Assembly (NCBI GenBank): GCA_002110485.1
Contig: MOWL01000023.1
Coordinates: 558,001 to 622,000, forward strand
Direction of reading: 5' to 3'
DNA length: 64,000 nucleotides
DNA from: Emergomyces orientalis
Taxonomy: Eukaryota > Ascomycota > Eurotiomycetes > Onygenales > Ajellomycetaceae
Position numbers and translations under genes: made by a program. This document shows, piece by piece, positions 44,518 through 58,190 of this stretch. The notes under the pieces are model-generated. The model was given only the letters and a program-made list of their open reading frames with translations, ran no database searches and was not told where the DNA came from. The stretch's first letter is position 1, and each line of letters opens with the position of its first letter.

Positions 44518-46273
44518 TCTGTATTTTTCTTCTCTTCTTATTCCCCGGCACGTTCACTCTGTTGTTCTTTCCCTTCTGCCCTCCTTATTATGCTTCTACA
44601 GCAGTCTTCTTAATCCGCGAATCGTTGGTAGGTTTATCGACTGGTTGGGCGCGGCACGAGTGCAGATAGGGAAGATATTTGTATGAAGAAACAAGAAAAG
44701 CGGAGTATTGATAAATGCGCAAAAAAAGCTGTGTTATCTATCTCATTGGGGGAGTCGGCCGTGAAATGGTAGGATGTTGATGTTGATCCATACTCGGGTT
44801 CACACGGGGGAGAGAAATTACGTTGCGAGAATTAAAGAGACGCTGGATTAGTTTGATCCACGGATGCTGTCATCGGAATCTTGGCTGTGGAGTTGCGGAG
44901 TCACGTGAGAAACATGTTGCTCTCTCGGAAAGCTGGGTATAAACGTCAATGATATCTATCAATCAATTTCAAATAGCTATTTATGAACTTGAGCTAGTTT
45001 TTGATTTCATTTTTCAATTTTTTCTTTTAATTAAAATTTTTTCTTTTTAAATAAATATATATAAATAAATAAATAAAAAATAAAAAATTATACCTTCCAT
45101 AACTATCTATATACAAATTAACTAAGCCTATGTACAAAATATAAATATCCTCCCGGGAGTCAGCAGTCCGCTTCGGCAGAGAAAGGAACGGGTGTTTGTT
45201 TGTCGAATTAAGGAAATAAATATGAGAAAAGCAATGAAAAAAAAAAAAAAAAAAATTAGGCAAAGAAAAGATCGCACAATAAAAATAGGCCGTATCACTT
45301 TTCAGTGTTGGGCGTAGGTATCGTAGGTAAGCGAAGTAGTTGATAGCGGTGTTTGCATGGCGGAAAGCAGGAGAGAAAAATGAAGAACGAGCTGCCTGGG
45401 CGGTTATGGCATGGCCTAGAGGGGAAGGGGGGGATAAGTGAAAGCGGAAAGACGAGTACTTGCATGTAACAATCCCGCTAACCGTGAAGTATTTCCCGCC
45501 CCCCTTTGCCAACCAAGGTCTCAACCAGCCCGATCACTCCGCAAGGTGAAACAAACACATCAAGTTAAAAGCAATAAGAATGAAAATTAGCTCTCCAAAC
45601 CACCCAGAATCAAGCAGACGCCGAGGAGGAAAATTTAGGGGCGGATATAAAGAGTTAAGAAATAGGAAGATTACACACAGACTGTAAAGGGGTACTCAGC
45701 AGGAGATTCAGCCACCGGGGACATAAAGATGCAAAGATATGATAATTTAAGTATGCAAAGGATCAGTACCATCAATTGAGAAACAAGATGGTTTCAACAA
45801 GTAATTTTGTTATGGGAAATGGTGGCAAATTTATAGCCATCTGAGGTCTGTTCGCGCACCCCAACGAAATATATGAATAGAAAATTTCGCAGTAGATCCG
45901 GGTGAAGTTGATAACAGAAGACGGGATATGCAGTAAGAAGAGAAGTAGTAGTAACTAAACCCGCGAGGAAAAAGATGCAAAAAAAGACAAGACAGAATGT
46001 TTAAAATCCTTGGGTGGATGCGCTTAAGCTCCTTCATTTCCTTTTGCTTTTCTCTCTTGAATATAGCAGGATGAATATATAATAATAGGACACGCCTGGG
46101 AGAAAAGAGCAATTCCCGAATCTCCCAGCTTTGGTGTATACTTCTTGTCTTTTAGGCCGTTTTTCGAATTTTATTTATCTCGTTTCAGCCCCTGTTGAAA
46201 CTTATGACAAGATCTGCCAAGTGGCTCAGTCCACAGCATCGAGAGGCACCTGATTGTTTGGATCTTGTCCTAG
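44518..46273. other. Intergenic region, AT-rich, no gene
   Basis: Upstream of Avl9 and downstream of the MAP kinase. AT-rich low-complexity DNA at 44995-45100 and a poly-A run at 45236-45255. No supported gene; minus-strand frames here are low complexity. Confidence 0.5.
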
Positions 46274-48029
46274 CTACTCAACATTGTGATAATCGAGAAT
46301 TTCAGAGTACCTAAATATGGTTAGTCTGGTTATTTATCAATGTTCTCTGGCGGAGGGAAGTTATGTCTTTCGGAAATAGGTTATTCGTCAGAGTATTTTA
46401 GACGAGGGAGGGGCGGCCCAGCCTAGTAACATAACACTTACATCATGATCTTCCAGGTATCAACAGGGAGATCAGCGTCATTAAACGACCAATCGAACTT
46501 CTTATCAGCTACGGGCTCGTCGGTTGGGTCGTGGTATAAATATAGGTATTTATGTGCAAGAGACTCGCCGGCCGTGATACGTTTCTTTGGGTCAAAAACT
46601 AGCATTCGCTCGAGGAGGTCGATGGCTATTGTTATTGTAGTCAATTAGTATGTGTATAGATTTAGTATCCTGATGTGATATCTGTTGTGTGAAAAGAAAA
46701 TGCGGATTCGTACCAAGAGGGTCTGCGTTCTGGAACTTGTTGCTCAGAGGCTGCCGCTCACGCTTCGGCAGGGATTGGACAAATTGCAATGTCTATAATC
46801 CAGTCAGATATTTCGAAGGCGATACAAAGATAGAAAGAAGTCGGTGGGATCTGCGTACATTGACGCTGCAAATGGTTTCGATCACATCATCAGGAGGAGT
46901 GCCTAGCAGCTCCGTGATGATGGAGAACTGATTCACGTGGTCTTTTCCAGGAAAGAGAGGCTTGCCCTCCAGCATCTCTGCAAAGATACATCCTGCACTC
47001 CATACATCTACCTCAACATCATACTTTTGCCAAGTGAGCATAATTTCGGGGGCACGGTAATATCGTGTCGACACGTAACCGGTCATCTGTGGGTCTTGAA
47101 TACGCGCAAGGCCAAAATCGCAAATCTTGAGATCGCAATTCTCGTTGATAAGGATGTTACTTGGTTTGAGGTCCCGGTGGACCACTCCTGCGGAGTGGAC
47201 GTATTTCAATCCTCGCTATACAAGTGTCAGTGGGGTGATTTCTCAAAACATATTTATATATCAAATAGTAGTGGCCCTGGACAAGGATCGTGCTGGAGAA
47301 GCATACAAGGATCTGATAAAGGAAGTATTCAATGAACTGCTTTTCAAGCGGCCTTGACGTGAGCAATCGATGTAAATCTGTTCCGAGCAGCTCTGTAACA
47401 AAATATCTATTATAAGCAAATTTGTCCGTTAGCAATTGTTCAACCTAAGCTCGAACGAAGGAGATCTCCCGTACATATCCTCAAGAGGTGAGATGAAAAT
47501 ATCGCTTAAGCTGATAATCTGTAAAACTGTTAGCGTAACAACAATTAAATCCTGGATTATAATAGCACAAACGTTTTCGTGCCGCAGATGCTTGAGCAAT
47601 TTCAATTCTCTGTACGTTCGCTTCGCGAGCACAGGTGTACTGAAAGGTTTCATGATTTTTTTCACGGCAACAGCTTGTCCAGTCAATTGATCCTTTGCGG
47701 AGCTATACGGCGGATATCAGCAGTTGTCCCCCTATATGATTTTTATTGTTATGCCAGACAAGCATTCCGTAGAGATTGATATCTTTCCCGTATTCAACTC
47801 TCGGGGGAAACGACATGGTGACCGGGGGGTTCCGCGTACCAGACAAGTCCAAAAGCACCCATTCCCACGGGTTGGAGATCAGTGTATCTAGGAATCACCT
47901 CGGTTAGCATTTCTCTCCTTGAAGCAACTGATAATAGCAACCATATGAGGAACATGACCGGTTCCCTGCATACCTGTTTGTGATCTCAAATGTGGTGCCA
48001 AAGATCTGAGCGCGAACAAACTCCGCCAT
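46274..48029 (-). CDS. HOG1: Hog1/SakA-type stress MAP kinase
   Basis: Nine exons: 48029-47974, 47887-47840, 47702-47573, 47518-47475, 47406-47307, 47215-46859, 46792-46714, 46625-46442 and 46310-46274, giving 344 residues. It is the terminal kinase of the osmotic and oxidative stress cascade, acting in cytosol and nucleus. Motifs: start MAEFVRAQIFGTTFEIT; GMGAFGLVC (glycine-rich loop); VAVKKI (catalytic Lys); VVHRDLKPSNILI; CDFGLAR; the TGY phosphorylation site (QMTGYVSTRYYRAPE), diagnostic for Hog1/p38; and the C-terminal YHDPTDEPV with FDWSFNDADLPVDTWKIMM (common docking region). The tail after MMYSEILDYHNVE ends at once, shorter than I recall for SakA proteins. The last exon is only 37 bp but in phase. 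Confidence 0.95.
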
Positions 48030-50220
48030 TTTAAACTGGTCCATAACCGCACCCGACTCAGAAAATCAACCGGAGTAAGAGGGAAGAAAAGATTAGTGGT
48101 AAAAAAAGAAGGAACCGGGATTTGGAAATCGATATCCCTTTCGCCGTAATCGTCAGGAGGGAAAACCTGAGTGGGTTGGGTACTTCTCGGATTTTAGGTG
48201 TGAAATGGGAGATGGGCTAGAGGTGCCAGGCGGGGAAACTAAGCGGGCGTCAAAGTTCGTTTACCTATGACAGAGGAATCGACCAGTGGAATTCAGAGGC
48301 GTTTAATTATTCGTGGAGAGAATGTCGTGCTGAGAAAAAAAGCGAAAAGCGAGAGAAGAGGGGGTTGCGGAAAGATAAGAGAGGTTGCGTGAAAGTAGAA
48401 ACTAAGGCGTCTGGCGATGGCAGAAAAACGAGGGGCAAGTTCAACCTCACACTTCAAACAGCCAGAGCACCAGCATTCACTGGGGGATAAATTAACTGAA
48501 AATAAAATAAAATAAAAAAATCCCAGATGATAAAAATAAAGAGTCAAAAATCAAATCTAACAGTTGACGAGCGAATAAATCTACGGAAATGAATGATGAA
48601 AAAAAAATTCCAAAAATTCCAAAAGCTCCATTTTCTTTCTTTCTATATGGAATGTTCTTCCGTGGGCGAGAGGCAAAAAAAACCGGGTTTGGCCATGGAA
48701 AAATTATATCTTAGCAGAGAAGAAGGCTTATTATTATCATCTCCGGTCTGGCCTGGCACGCCCGCTCGCTCTATCTCTTCCAAGAGCAAGAGATACTTTT
48801 GAGATTTCCAGGTCAAAATTGCGCTTGAAACTCATATCATGCATGGCTACATCACCGAGGCTCCCTATTTTTCTCTAGGCCTCCGAATCGACTAACGCCT
48901 TGATTGCGCAAATCGACTGCCAATAACCCAACGGCTTGTTCGTGTTCACCAGGTGTATCGCGAACGATTCAATCAAAACACCCTTTTCCCGCGGCTGGGT
49001 CAGAGTACCATGACTTGTCATTCGTCTCTGGCTTGGCCCTGCAGCTTGTTGTAGTTTATCCAAACAGGAACCCAAGCCATTCCCTGCCCTATATTTGCTT
49101 ACAGACGCATACATTTGGCATCATAGTCCATAGCGGGGCTCGGTTGGAAAACCGGGTTTTGATAGCACGGATGATGACGACGTTGCTATTTAGCTCTCTG
49201 TTCACCGTTCGGTAATCGCTGAGACACATTGGGATGCCGTTATCATGGTTTTTATGGGATTTGTGGCCATTATTTTTTTTGGTCAGTCTACAACTTTTAT
49301 CTGCAGCTTGGTTCCATAAGTAGCCTAGGTTTTGAAGAAAACCAAATAACTTGCGAATTCGAAGAAAGTTTCTTTCCATTGCCGGCCCTTTAACACGCGC
49401 CAATGTCTGGGGTGAATAGAGCAGCAAAGTCGACTAAACAAACTCAGAAGAATAGGATGATGACCTCACGGCAGAAAGACATTGTTCACCACACAAGGAA
49501 CTCTAGACCCAACAATTCCTATGTCTAGTAGGCGACTTTATGTTCCTTTTCCTGCAAGGGGAATTTAACCCTCTTTTCTGAAGCTTTGACTCCACTCTAT
49601 CGCCACCGTCCGCATGCCACTTTGGTCACCAGGGGGTGAAATATTGTCGTGATTTCTTCATCACCTCGCCCCTGTCGAAGAATCTCTGCGACGCCTAAAT
49701 ACGCAGCCCAGGCCACGTACAAGTGGTTCCCTGCCAACTTTTGTCTCCTGGTAACCAGCCACCTAGAGCGAAGTGTCCCGCACTTAAATGGATATCCACC
49801 TATTATCCCAATAATGGTTGTCATCCGCACACTGGGACTTCTCTCTGGAGTGATGAAGGTAGTGCAGCGGTAATAGCGGCATGACCCGTGAGTCAGAAAA
49901 TCAAATGCCAGGTCTTATTTTCTTCGTTGGTTTTCCAATTCATGCATGGCGCGACTGACAGGCCTCAGTCCTTGGTATGCTGCATCCAGAACCGCCCCAT
50001 CTCGGCCATTCATCGCCGGATGTTCACGTCGTATTTGGCGAGAGTGTTTCGGTGGGCATTTACGTGGAATTTCGCCTCCTAAAATCCAGGCGGTGAGGCC
50101 CTGTCAGATTCTTCTTCTTGCATACACATATTTTAATCCAAGGCATGGCCTTTCTTTTGGAGCAATGAGAAGATGCTTGGAAAGACTTTGGCCGATCATG
50201 TAATTTGGGTGTTTCAGTGG
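48030..50220. other. Long intergenic region upstream of the MAP kinase
   Basis: Probable 5' leader and promoter of the stress kinase on the left part (pyrimidine/purine-rich). No gene seen. Short frames at 49.0-50.2 kb lack motifs. Confidence 0.45.
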
Positions 50221-51420
50221 GTTAAATAGAAACATTATCTTCCGTCTATATTGGGGCCGTATAGATATTCTTTAAGCCAAATGGAAGAATATGGGCATAT
50301 TTGTCTTGTGCTTTCCTGAATATCATAAGGTGTTACCTAGTAGAATGTTTTAAAATGTTAGATTGGCTGCAAAAATTGTACTTCAGATCATCTCTAAGAG
50401 AAGCTGAGTAAAGTAAATGCTTTCCATTGAACCAACTCAACACTTGAAAAGCGAAGGGGAAAATCAATACTGTAATCATTGTTGTATTCAGAAGCAGTAA
50501 AAATCAGTCAAGAAGAATGCACACATGTTGAACAGATCTGAATCTGGTGAAATCAAAAGCATATTCAGAGTATCACTCTCAGGCTGTGCGTATAACATTT
50601 ATTGAATATCAATAACAGCTATTGTTTGCTCATTTGCAACAGCACTGGTTCAATCAAGCTGCAATAAATAATAATTGTTGCAAAGAAATGCTTTTTGAAA
50701 TATTGATTCAACTGCATATGAATGTAAATGTATAATCAATACATTTACTTTTCATAAATAAATATGCAGAAATCTCGAGAGAAAACTAGAAAAATGAAGT
50801 AGATGAAAAATTTCCATAGTGAAAGACTTTCTGAACAATTACACTGGAAAATATTTTGAGAAAAATGCTGTATAGCATTCACAGTGAGATAACTCAGCTT
50901 TCTTGTCAAAAGAAACACTGTTCTTCAAATGTCAATGAATAATATTCATGCTAGAGGACACTGGAATTTATCATTATCTTCAAGATCTGTTTATACTGTT
51001 AAATTGTTGAGCAAAAACATTCATCTGAAATGATTCAGTCAGTGAAATGATTCTGATCAGAGAGGATCATGCAAAAATTTAAATTTCTCTTAGAACATGT
51101 TGGCCTACGTGAGAATTGCTAGACATGGAATAGAAAGAAGGGGGGAAAGGAAGATGGATATAATTTTATATATCCACTCATCTGATATGAAGGGCTGGTA
51201 GCCAGTTCACACACACCAGGTGAACAAGTTAAGAATAACATATTTTCAAAAGACTTAGCAATAACATACACTGATTCCATTCCTTTTATTCTGAGGAACC
51301 CTGATCAATCAGAACCAACTATTCCCTGCAGGAAAGAAAGAAAAGAAGAAAGAAAAAGAATCCATGGACAAAACAGGGTGCCCTGTCAAAAGAATTCATT
51401 AGTTATTTAATTCCACATAA
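50221..51420. repeat. AT-rich, almost CpG-free block
   Basis: About 1.2 kb in which CpG is essentially absent and TpA/TpG/CpA are common; edges to normal DNA are fairly sharp. No frame of any length. Probably an old, mutated repeat; no family could be identified. Confidence 0.6.
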
Positions 51421-54296
51421 TATGGGCTGTGACGTAGTTAAGTGCTATTATTATCTTGGAGAAAACGTCGCACAAGACAAGGGGGAGAAGAATGTTGCAA
51501 GCAAACATCGGAGAAAAGGAGGGAAAAGAAACAAGCTCTTCGTGGCTTTGCATTTGGCATCTGCATCTGATAAACAATGCCCTCTCTCTTTGTTTTCTTT
51601 ATTGTATAGCAGCAAAGATCCATATGAATGTGGTGTGTATGTATATATATATATATATATTAACCTGCAGCGGGTACATGGTCTGTGTTAAGCACACAAC
51701 ATTTCCCTGCTTCCAACCTTCAACAATTCTCTTTGCTTTTCATATTATTATTCGGGGCTTCAATGTACACGGTTTCATGTAACTTAGCCACCGATCGAGC
51801 ATGGATAATATCTCTTGAGCGTGTGCTCCTTTCATAAGATCGTTTTATTTTCTCGGTTTGCTAGAGGAGCTAGACGGTGCAAACCAGGCCAGATCAAAAA
51901 GCTAGAAGCTCTGACGTCCCTCTAGTCGGCGGAAGGCCAGATCGGTCATGTTGAGATTCTCTCAAAAATAATAATCAGCAGCGCGCATGGTCGGGCCCAT
52001 GCTTGATGTAAGGGGTTGTTCGAAGCTAAGGCAATTTGTTGCAACTTTTTAGGCATCTTTTTCACTCTCCTTTTCTCAATGGCCATGATAAATGGAAGGG
52101 AAGTGCCAATGTCTAATTTAGCGAGTGGTAAAAACAATTTGACATATTAGGACTGAGACTTGAGATTTCAATGGCCTATATGGCATCAGCACTCATTAAT
52201 TTGATGACATTATTGGGCTTTTTCCACTCAAGCGGACCTCAATCATCACATGAACTCCGTAGGAACAGAGAAAAACAAACTTGATCGCTTGTTTGACCCA
52301 TGCTTGAGCCTAAGCCACTTGTCCTGCATGAATGTGAAAAGGGAGTTTCAGTTTAAAGTTTCAGTTTTTATGTTGGTTTGGCATGCGTGGAGGGGCTTTC
52401 TCTTCTTTTCCTGGTTTTCAACTTCCTCTCTGAATTTTTTTTTTAGCTTCCTTTGGACCTCTCGGAAGCGCGAGGGCGAGGTGAGAACTTGGAAGCTCTC
52501 ACAACACTTATTGGCTCTTCAAAATATAATAGAACCTTTTTCCGGCAGAGACTGCCGAAAACAGAAAACGAGGTGAGGAAAAGGAGAACAACACGAACCA
52601 GTGCAACAATTGCGGCGAGGCATTTTTTTTCCCCCCTGTTGCGAAGCCCGTTCCCTCGTTTATCTATGTTCTCAGCTCCGTACTCCGTATGGAGTAAGCT
52701 AATCGTTTATTCAGCCCGAGGTAATTAATCGGTTTTATACCAGAGTCAGTCAGCCTGGTACCACCACGGCCGATCATGTTAATTCCAACACACATGATTC
52801 TTTCGCCTGCTTTTTTTTTATAAAATTTTTGCTGTTCGCTGACAGAGATGCACATCTGTCAGATGCAGCTAGCGGGAGTTGTAGTTACAGGGGGGTTTGG
52901 CTGGGGTGGAGTACGAAATAACCAGGTTATTTGGGGGGAGTGCAGGTTTTCACGCGGCTAACAGGAGCTCCCTTCAACAAAGAGGGAAACCAAACGTATT
53001 GATGAATTTATTCTACACCGTGCACGTACCCATTAATTATTATTATCCCAACTTATGATTATTATATGGTTATTATTATTAGTTCTGCAGGTAATATTTC
53101 TTCTCTGGATCGTGATGCATGACTGGCGCCCCTCTTAAGCCTCTCTTAGGACCACTCTAGCGAGAACCTGGGAATCTTGTCTAATGTGTTTCCCCCATCA
53201 AGCTGTCTCAAAAACGATGGGTGAAATTCGATCAGCTGGATATGGGATTCGCGCATACGGGTTGGATATAACTCCGGTAAGGCATGCAGCGTAGGTAACT
53301 CTGGACCAGCTCATGCATGTAACGGTTTCTTCTCCCTTTGATGTTCTTGGTTTCCATCGGCTAGCTGTCCCGCATCACCCATGCGCCCACTGCTTAGACT
53401 GTAGTTAGTTATTTAATCTTATGCAGTTATCAGCTCACGTTCACATTGTTTTTCTATTATTATATTGCAATCACAAGCCATCCGGAGCGCAGCTGTACGT
53501 GGTGTGATTTCGTTCGGTTCAGCAGGGTTTGAACAAATAGCAGCAGGGATAATAATAGCTCGTGCTGCTCTCCACAAAACTGTATCTGTGCGTTTGCTGT
53601 GCTAACACCCCGCTAGAGCCCAATTGTTTCACCAGGTCTGATCTCCAGGGCTCCTGCGAAGGTTTCCTTTGACGGAAGGACGGAGTATGCGGGGGTGGAA
53701 ACGGATAACAATAATAACCTGCACGTAGTTCCATCCCCAAAAGTTCCCATCAAAAAATTGCGTGATCGTTTAAGTCGTGGGGGGGAGTGGTCGCGGAGTG
53801 GTCTCCCCCGCCCCTTGCTCCCTCAAACATCGTGATCCTTGTCCAAAGCTCAGACATTCATCTGGCCTTTTCAGACTTTCAGTGCAGGGGCGTGTAGATC
53901 ATCCAATCATCCAATCATCCAACCCACACACTTTCATACCAATTGCAGGGGGAGTTTGAGGTACCTAGGTATGTACTTCCCTCCAATGGTTGCGAAGGGG
54001 CCCGGATTTTGCCGCAATTCTTCATTCGTCCTAGACCCAGAGTAGCGCTGGAGGCGGACCGCTCTTTAAATAATACCCTGCAACGCAAAGGGCTTGGGGG
54101 AGCAAATTTCCCATCACGCAGCAAGCTGGGGTGCATAATGAGACAGTCCGAATCCTGGTTGACGGAAATCTTACCACTTTCATGGGGCATGAAGTATAGT
54201 ACCAAGGCTACCTTCGAAAACCCGTGTTGAGACTGTTGCCTCCCCTTGGCCCTCGTTTTTCCGGAGCGTCGCTGGACGCCGAGATTACCACACGTG
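51421..54296. other. Intergenic region, no supported gene
   Basis: Contains an (AT)n stretch at about 51641-51660, a TACTCCGTA motif at 52681 and a GC-poor remainder. Forward frames at 51.4-52.7 kb show no motif. Confidence 0.45.
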
Positions 54297-55150
54297 ATGG
54301 ATTCTTTCACTCCCAAAGGTTAGTTACTGTCTTTATATATGCAAGAGACAGGCTTCTTCCTTGTTGTTGTTAAGCTAATCTGGATCCATTAGCCGGCTAC
54401 GGTCAATACCTTGGTCATTCTTTCGTCGGCGTCCCTCAAGTCACTCGTCTGGATGAGCACCGAGTGCTGAAGGAGAGCCGACATGACCGCCGCGAAATCG
54501 ATACCATGCAATTTATTGCGGCCAACACATCCATTCCCGTGCCGAAAATCTACAGCACGAAGTTTGATGAGGAGAAGAACGTCTCTTACATTGTGATGGA
54601 ATATATAGACGGCGAACCGCTGAACAAAGCCTGGATAAGCTTAACCAGTGATCAGAGATCCTCCACCTGCCGTCAACTTGTTGAATATCTCACTCAGCTT
54701 CAAATGTTAACGGGCGAGCGAATTGAGGCTATGAATAGTGCTACTGTCAGAGTTGGCCTTTATGAATCACATTGGGGCGGCCCCTTCAACACTGAAAAAG
54801 AGTTCAACGACTTCCTGGCTCAGGGTGTTAAGCACAATCTGATCGAGAATCATGCAATTCATTTTGCCCATGGTAATTTGAGCCCCAGGAATATTCTTGT
54901 CAACAAACGTGGCCGTATTACCGCCATCCTTGACTGGGAATGGGCGGGCTGGTTCCCACAGTACTGGGATGTTGTCCGAATGCTCCTGGATATGCCGGGG
55001 AAGAACCAGATGCCAGATTATGCGGCGCACCTTCAGTCCACTCTACCATACATGTACAAGGAAGAATTTTCAGCAATGCTAGAGGTGTTCCGACTTTTAT
55101 CTCCAGGCCATCGTGGAACGCCTGCTCATACCACATCTCGTTCCAAGTGA
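54297..55150 (+). CDS. APH/choline-kinase-like phosphotransferase with altered catalytic Asp
   Basis: Exons 54297-54318 and 54393-55150 give 259 residues, starting MDSFTPKAGYGQYLG. The fold is that of fungal aminoglycoside-phosphotransferase-like (APH, PF01636) proteins: VLKESRHDRREIDTMQFIAA, SYIVMEYIDGEPLNKAW, then the catalytic loop FAHGNLSPRNILV and the metal-binding loop ILDWEWAGWFPQYWD. In the family the loop normally reads HGD; here it is HGN (codon AAT), so the catalytic Asp is replaced. The DWEWAG motif is intact. Without the Asp the protein may be a pseudokinase. The N-terminal ATP loop is short, and the first exon is only 22 bp (donor GTTAGT), so an alternative start is possible. 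Such fungal genes are large accessory families without known substrates. Confidence 0.85.
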
Positions 55151-56131
55151 TACCCCTTTCTCCTTTTACTTTCTCTCAATGTTATCAATATGAGCCCTGG
55201 AATGCAAGAAGGCTAGTCCTCGCAAGTTATTGGTTAAAATTTTTTTTTTTTTTGGGATAGGGGAAGGGGGGGGAGTTGACTATTGATTTTGTGTTTGTGT
55301 TGATATGTTCCACCCTGGGTAGGAAGCTCGCTCAGTGCCACATATCTACTTGAATCTTGTAGAAGTTCAATTTCTGTTTCTCCTACAGTTTCTGCTACTC
55401 CGTATTGTGGCTTTCGTTTGATAAGTATAATGATACTAGTATAATAATGTTATTAGGATTCAATGGCGCTGGGAAGTTTTATATGATTGTCATAATTACA
55501 TGGTTGTTAGTTACTATATCTACTGCTCTATATATTTACGTTATTATGACCGTGCGTAGCCAAACGAAATTTGCTCGTAGCCACGTAACAAAGGCAAAGA
55601 GGAACAGCCCAAAAAAAAAAAAAAAAAGAGGAAGAAAAAAAAATAGGAAAGAAAAGAAAACGAAGGAAAGAAAAAGCACCACGATAAAAACAACAACATC
55701 GTTTTCCCGAGTCTCCATTTAATCATTATTATTTATCATCGCTACCCATCCCTCCGGCACCACATCCACAAAACCCAATCTATATCAGCCACAATTCCCT
55801 GGGTTGGCACTGGCACACCACCTCGCACGGACAGCTCCCCCACCCCGGGCCGAGCCCCCAAGCTCCTCAAAAAAAAAAAACCTCACTGGTCTACCACCCT
55901 AGGTCCTAGGTAGCCGCTTCGTTAATTGCTCCATACAAAAAACAAACCCAAAAAATTCCCCACGGATACGGAGTATATTCGAACGAATTCCTCCGTTTCA
56001 TACCCTGATTGGCTGGCTCGGGTACCTTTTCTCCAATACTCGGACCCTGGTTTCCCCTCCTGCCAGGGCTCCTCTCGAACGGAATTGAACCCTGTGCTCG
56101 CCCCTATTCTCCGCACCTTGCACAATATGTG

Positions 56132-56158
56132 GATTGATTGATTGATTGATTGATTGAT
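56132..56158. repeat. (GATT)n microsatellite
   Basis: About seven perfect tetranucleotide units. Confidence 0.9.
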
Positions 56159-58133
56159 GTATGGAGTACTCCGTAGTTGAAGTGTGAACGTTCCTCCATG
56201 TGGTCGGTCTACATTACTCCTAGTAGTGTGCGTGTGTGTCAATTCTAGCACTACTACTCCGTAGTGGGAAATAGGGATGAAAATTTGGATATACGTGAAT
56301 ATTTTCATCATAACTAAATCGATCGATCGGCCATGGGTTTGGTTCCCTCACTTTTAATATTTTATTTTACCCAATCACATGCCTAACAGACTGGGGTATC
56401 ACATTGGGGCTTTATTCATTTTATTTATTTTATATACATTTATTTTATATATTTTTTTATAAAAATTTTGTTTAAAATGGTTTTTCTCTTGAACTTTTTG
56501 ATGTTCTGCTTTTCTCTCCTTTTACCCTTTCCGGGCAAGCGATTGCAAGTTCTTGCCACGAGGCTGATTGACATGACAGCCTACTAGGTCCTGAACACCT
56601 GGTGGTTTGGTGGTGGACACGAGGTGATCACCTTCTGACTCCGGAGTTTACTAGCTAATAATTTTTTCTTTCTCCTACGACAGACTTCGATTCGCACACG
56701 GAGTTTAGGGAACTTGTGGAAATTGGGCGCACACGCGGACAAAAGACAAAAGACAAACTGCAAGCTGGCAAACAGCGGACACGGGGCGGCTGAACGGGCT
56801 GGGCGCCAGACTGAATGAAACTGATTGGAACTAACTTTAGTAGTAGTGCGTTGGTCTGTTGAGATCTGGGTCGGCATTATTGGGTTTTGAAAAATAAAAT
56901 AAAAGGAGACAGGGAAAAAGGACCTGCCTGGCTTGTTTCGAATGATGAATGACTCGTGATTAGTGGATGGGCATATGGAGATCGTTTTGCTTTTTGAATG
57001 GCTGAAAAAAAGGAAAAAAAGGAAGAGAGAGAGAGAAAGAAAGCTCACTCGTGCGCATTTATGCAACAATTATGTTGAACACTTTTTTGCCAAGGATACA
57101 AGTTGTCCGGCAGGTCATAGTCCCCTTTTTTTGCTTCTCCACGTCGATGGATGAAGAGCCAGAGCGAGAGAGCGAGAGAGAGAGAGAAGCAGAGAGAGGA
57201 GAACCCTGAAAGCGAACGTGGCTTGCGGGCCTGCATGATCGAACCGTTTCTCATTCCACCCGATTCGTTTTTTGCTACTTTTTTAACTTTTCATTATGGT
57301 TATTATTTGCGGCTGTCTCCTTTTTGCTGTTCCCTGTTTTTTTTGGGTTTCGGTGTCAATAATGCGAAAGGTTATGCATGTCCAGTACGGAGGAGGTGTG
57401 CTATATATTTTCCCCAGCTTTTGTTCGCTGATATTTTAGGTTTGGTTACGGAGTACTTTTTTTTTACTTTTTCCTTTGTTTTCCTTTTGTTACTTCTTTC
57501 TCTTCCTAGTTGAAGAGGAGGTTGATTTCCCTCTTGTATGTTATATTTTTAGTAACCCAAAAAAAAGGGGGGTGGATGATAGGCCATCGGTCGAGCCGCT
57601 AATGTACTCTTGTGCCTGCACAAAGTACCAACCAAGCGAGGAAAAATCTATTCAAGAGATGCAATCCTTGCAAGCACTCGTGAGTCGTTATATTTCCCAC
57701 ATTTCCTGTTTATAATTTAATTTATTTGAGGCAGAGGGGGAGGGCAAAGGGAAGGGGTTGTGGGTTGCTTACATTGTCTGTCCATGCGTTAATCGACAGC
57801 TGTGTGTTCGTTCCTATGTATTTCCTTTCCCCCTTTCGCCCAAGATTGTAACGGGGAGAAAAAATTGAGTTTGAAGACGGTGTTTCAAATTTTTCATTGC
57901 GCTGCACAATTCTTTGCCTAGTCCTAGGTAACTAACGTAAAGCCAAGGGAGAGAGCGGGGGGGGGGGGGAGGATTTCGGGGTTTGGAGGGGATTAAAAAA
58001 ACTCTCTCTCTCTCTCCCCTCACAAAACAATGCATGCCCGACCTAGTGCTGCTCCTTGTTTGCTTGTTTGCTTGCTTGCTTGTTGCATCGTGCCTCTCTC
58101 CCGCATAACCTCCATCCATCCAGCCATCTAAGC

Positions 58134-58190
58134 AAATCAAATCAAATCAAATCAAATCAAATCAAATCAAATCAAATCAAATCAAATCAA
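58134..58190. repeat. (AAATC)n microsatellite
   Basis: About eleven perfect pentanucleotide units in a row. Confidence 0.95.
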
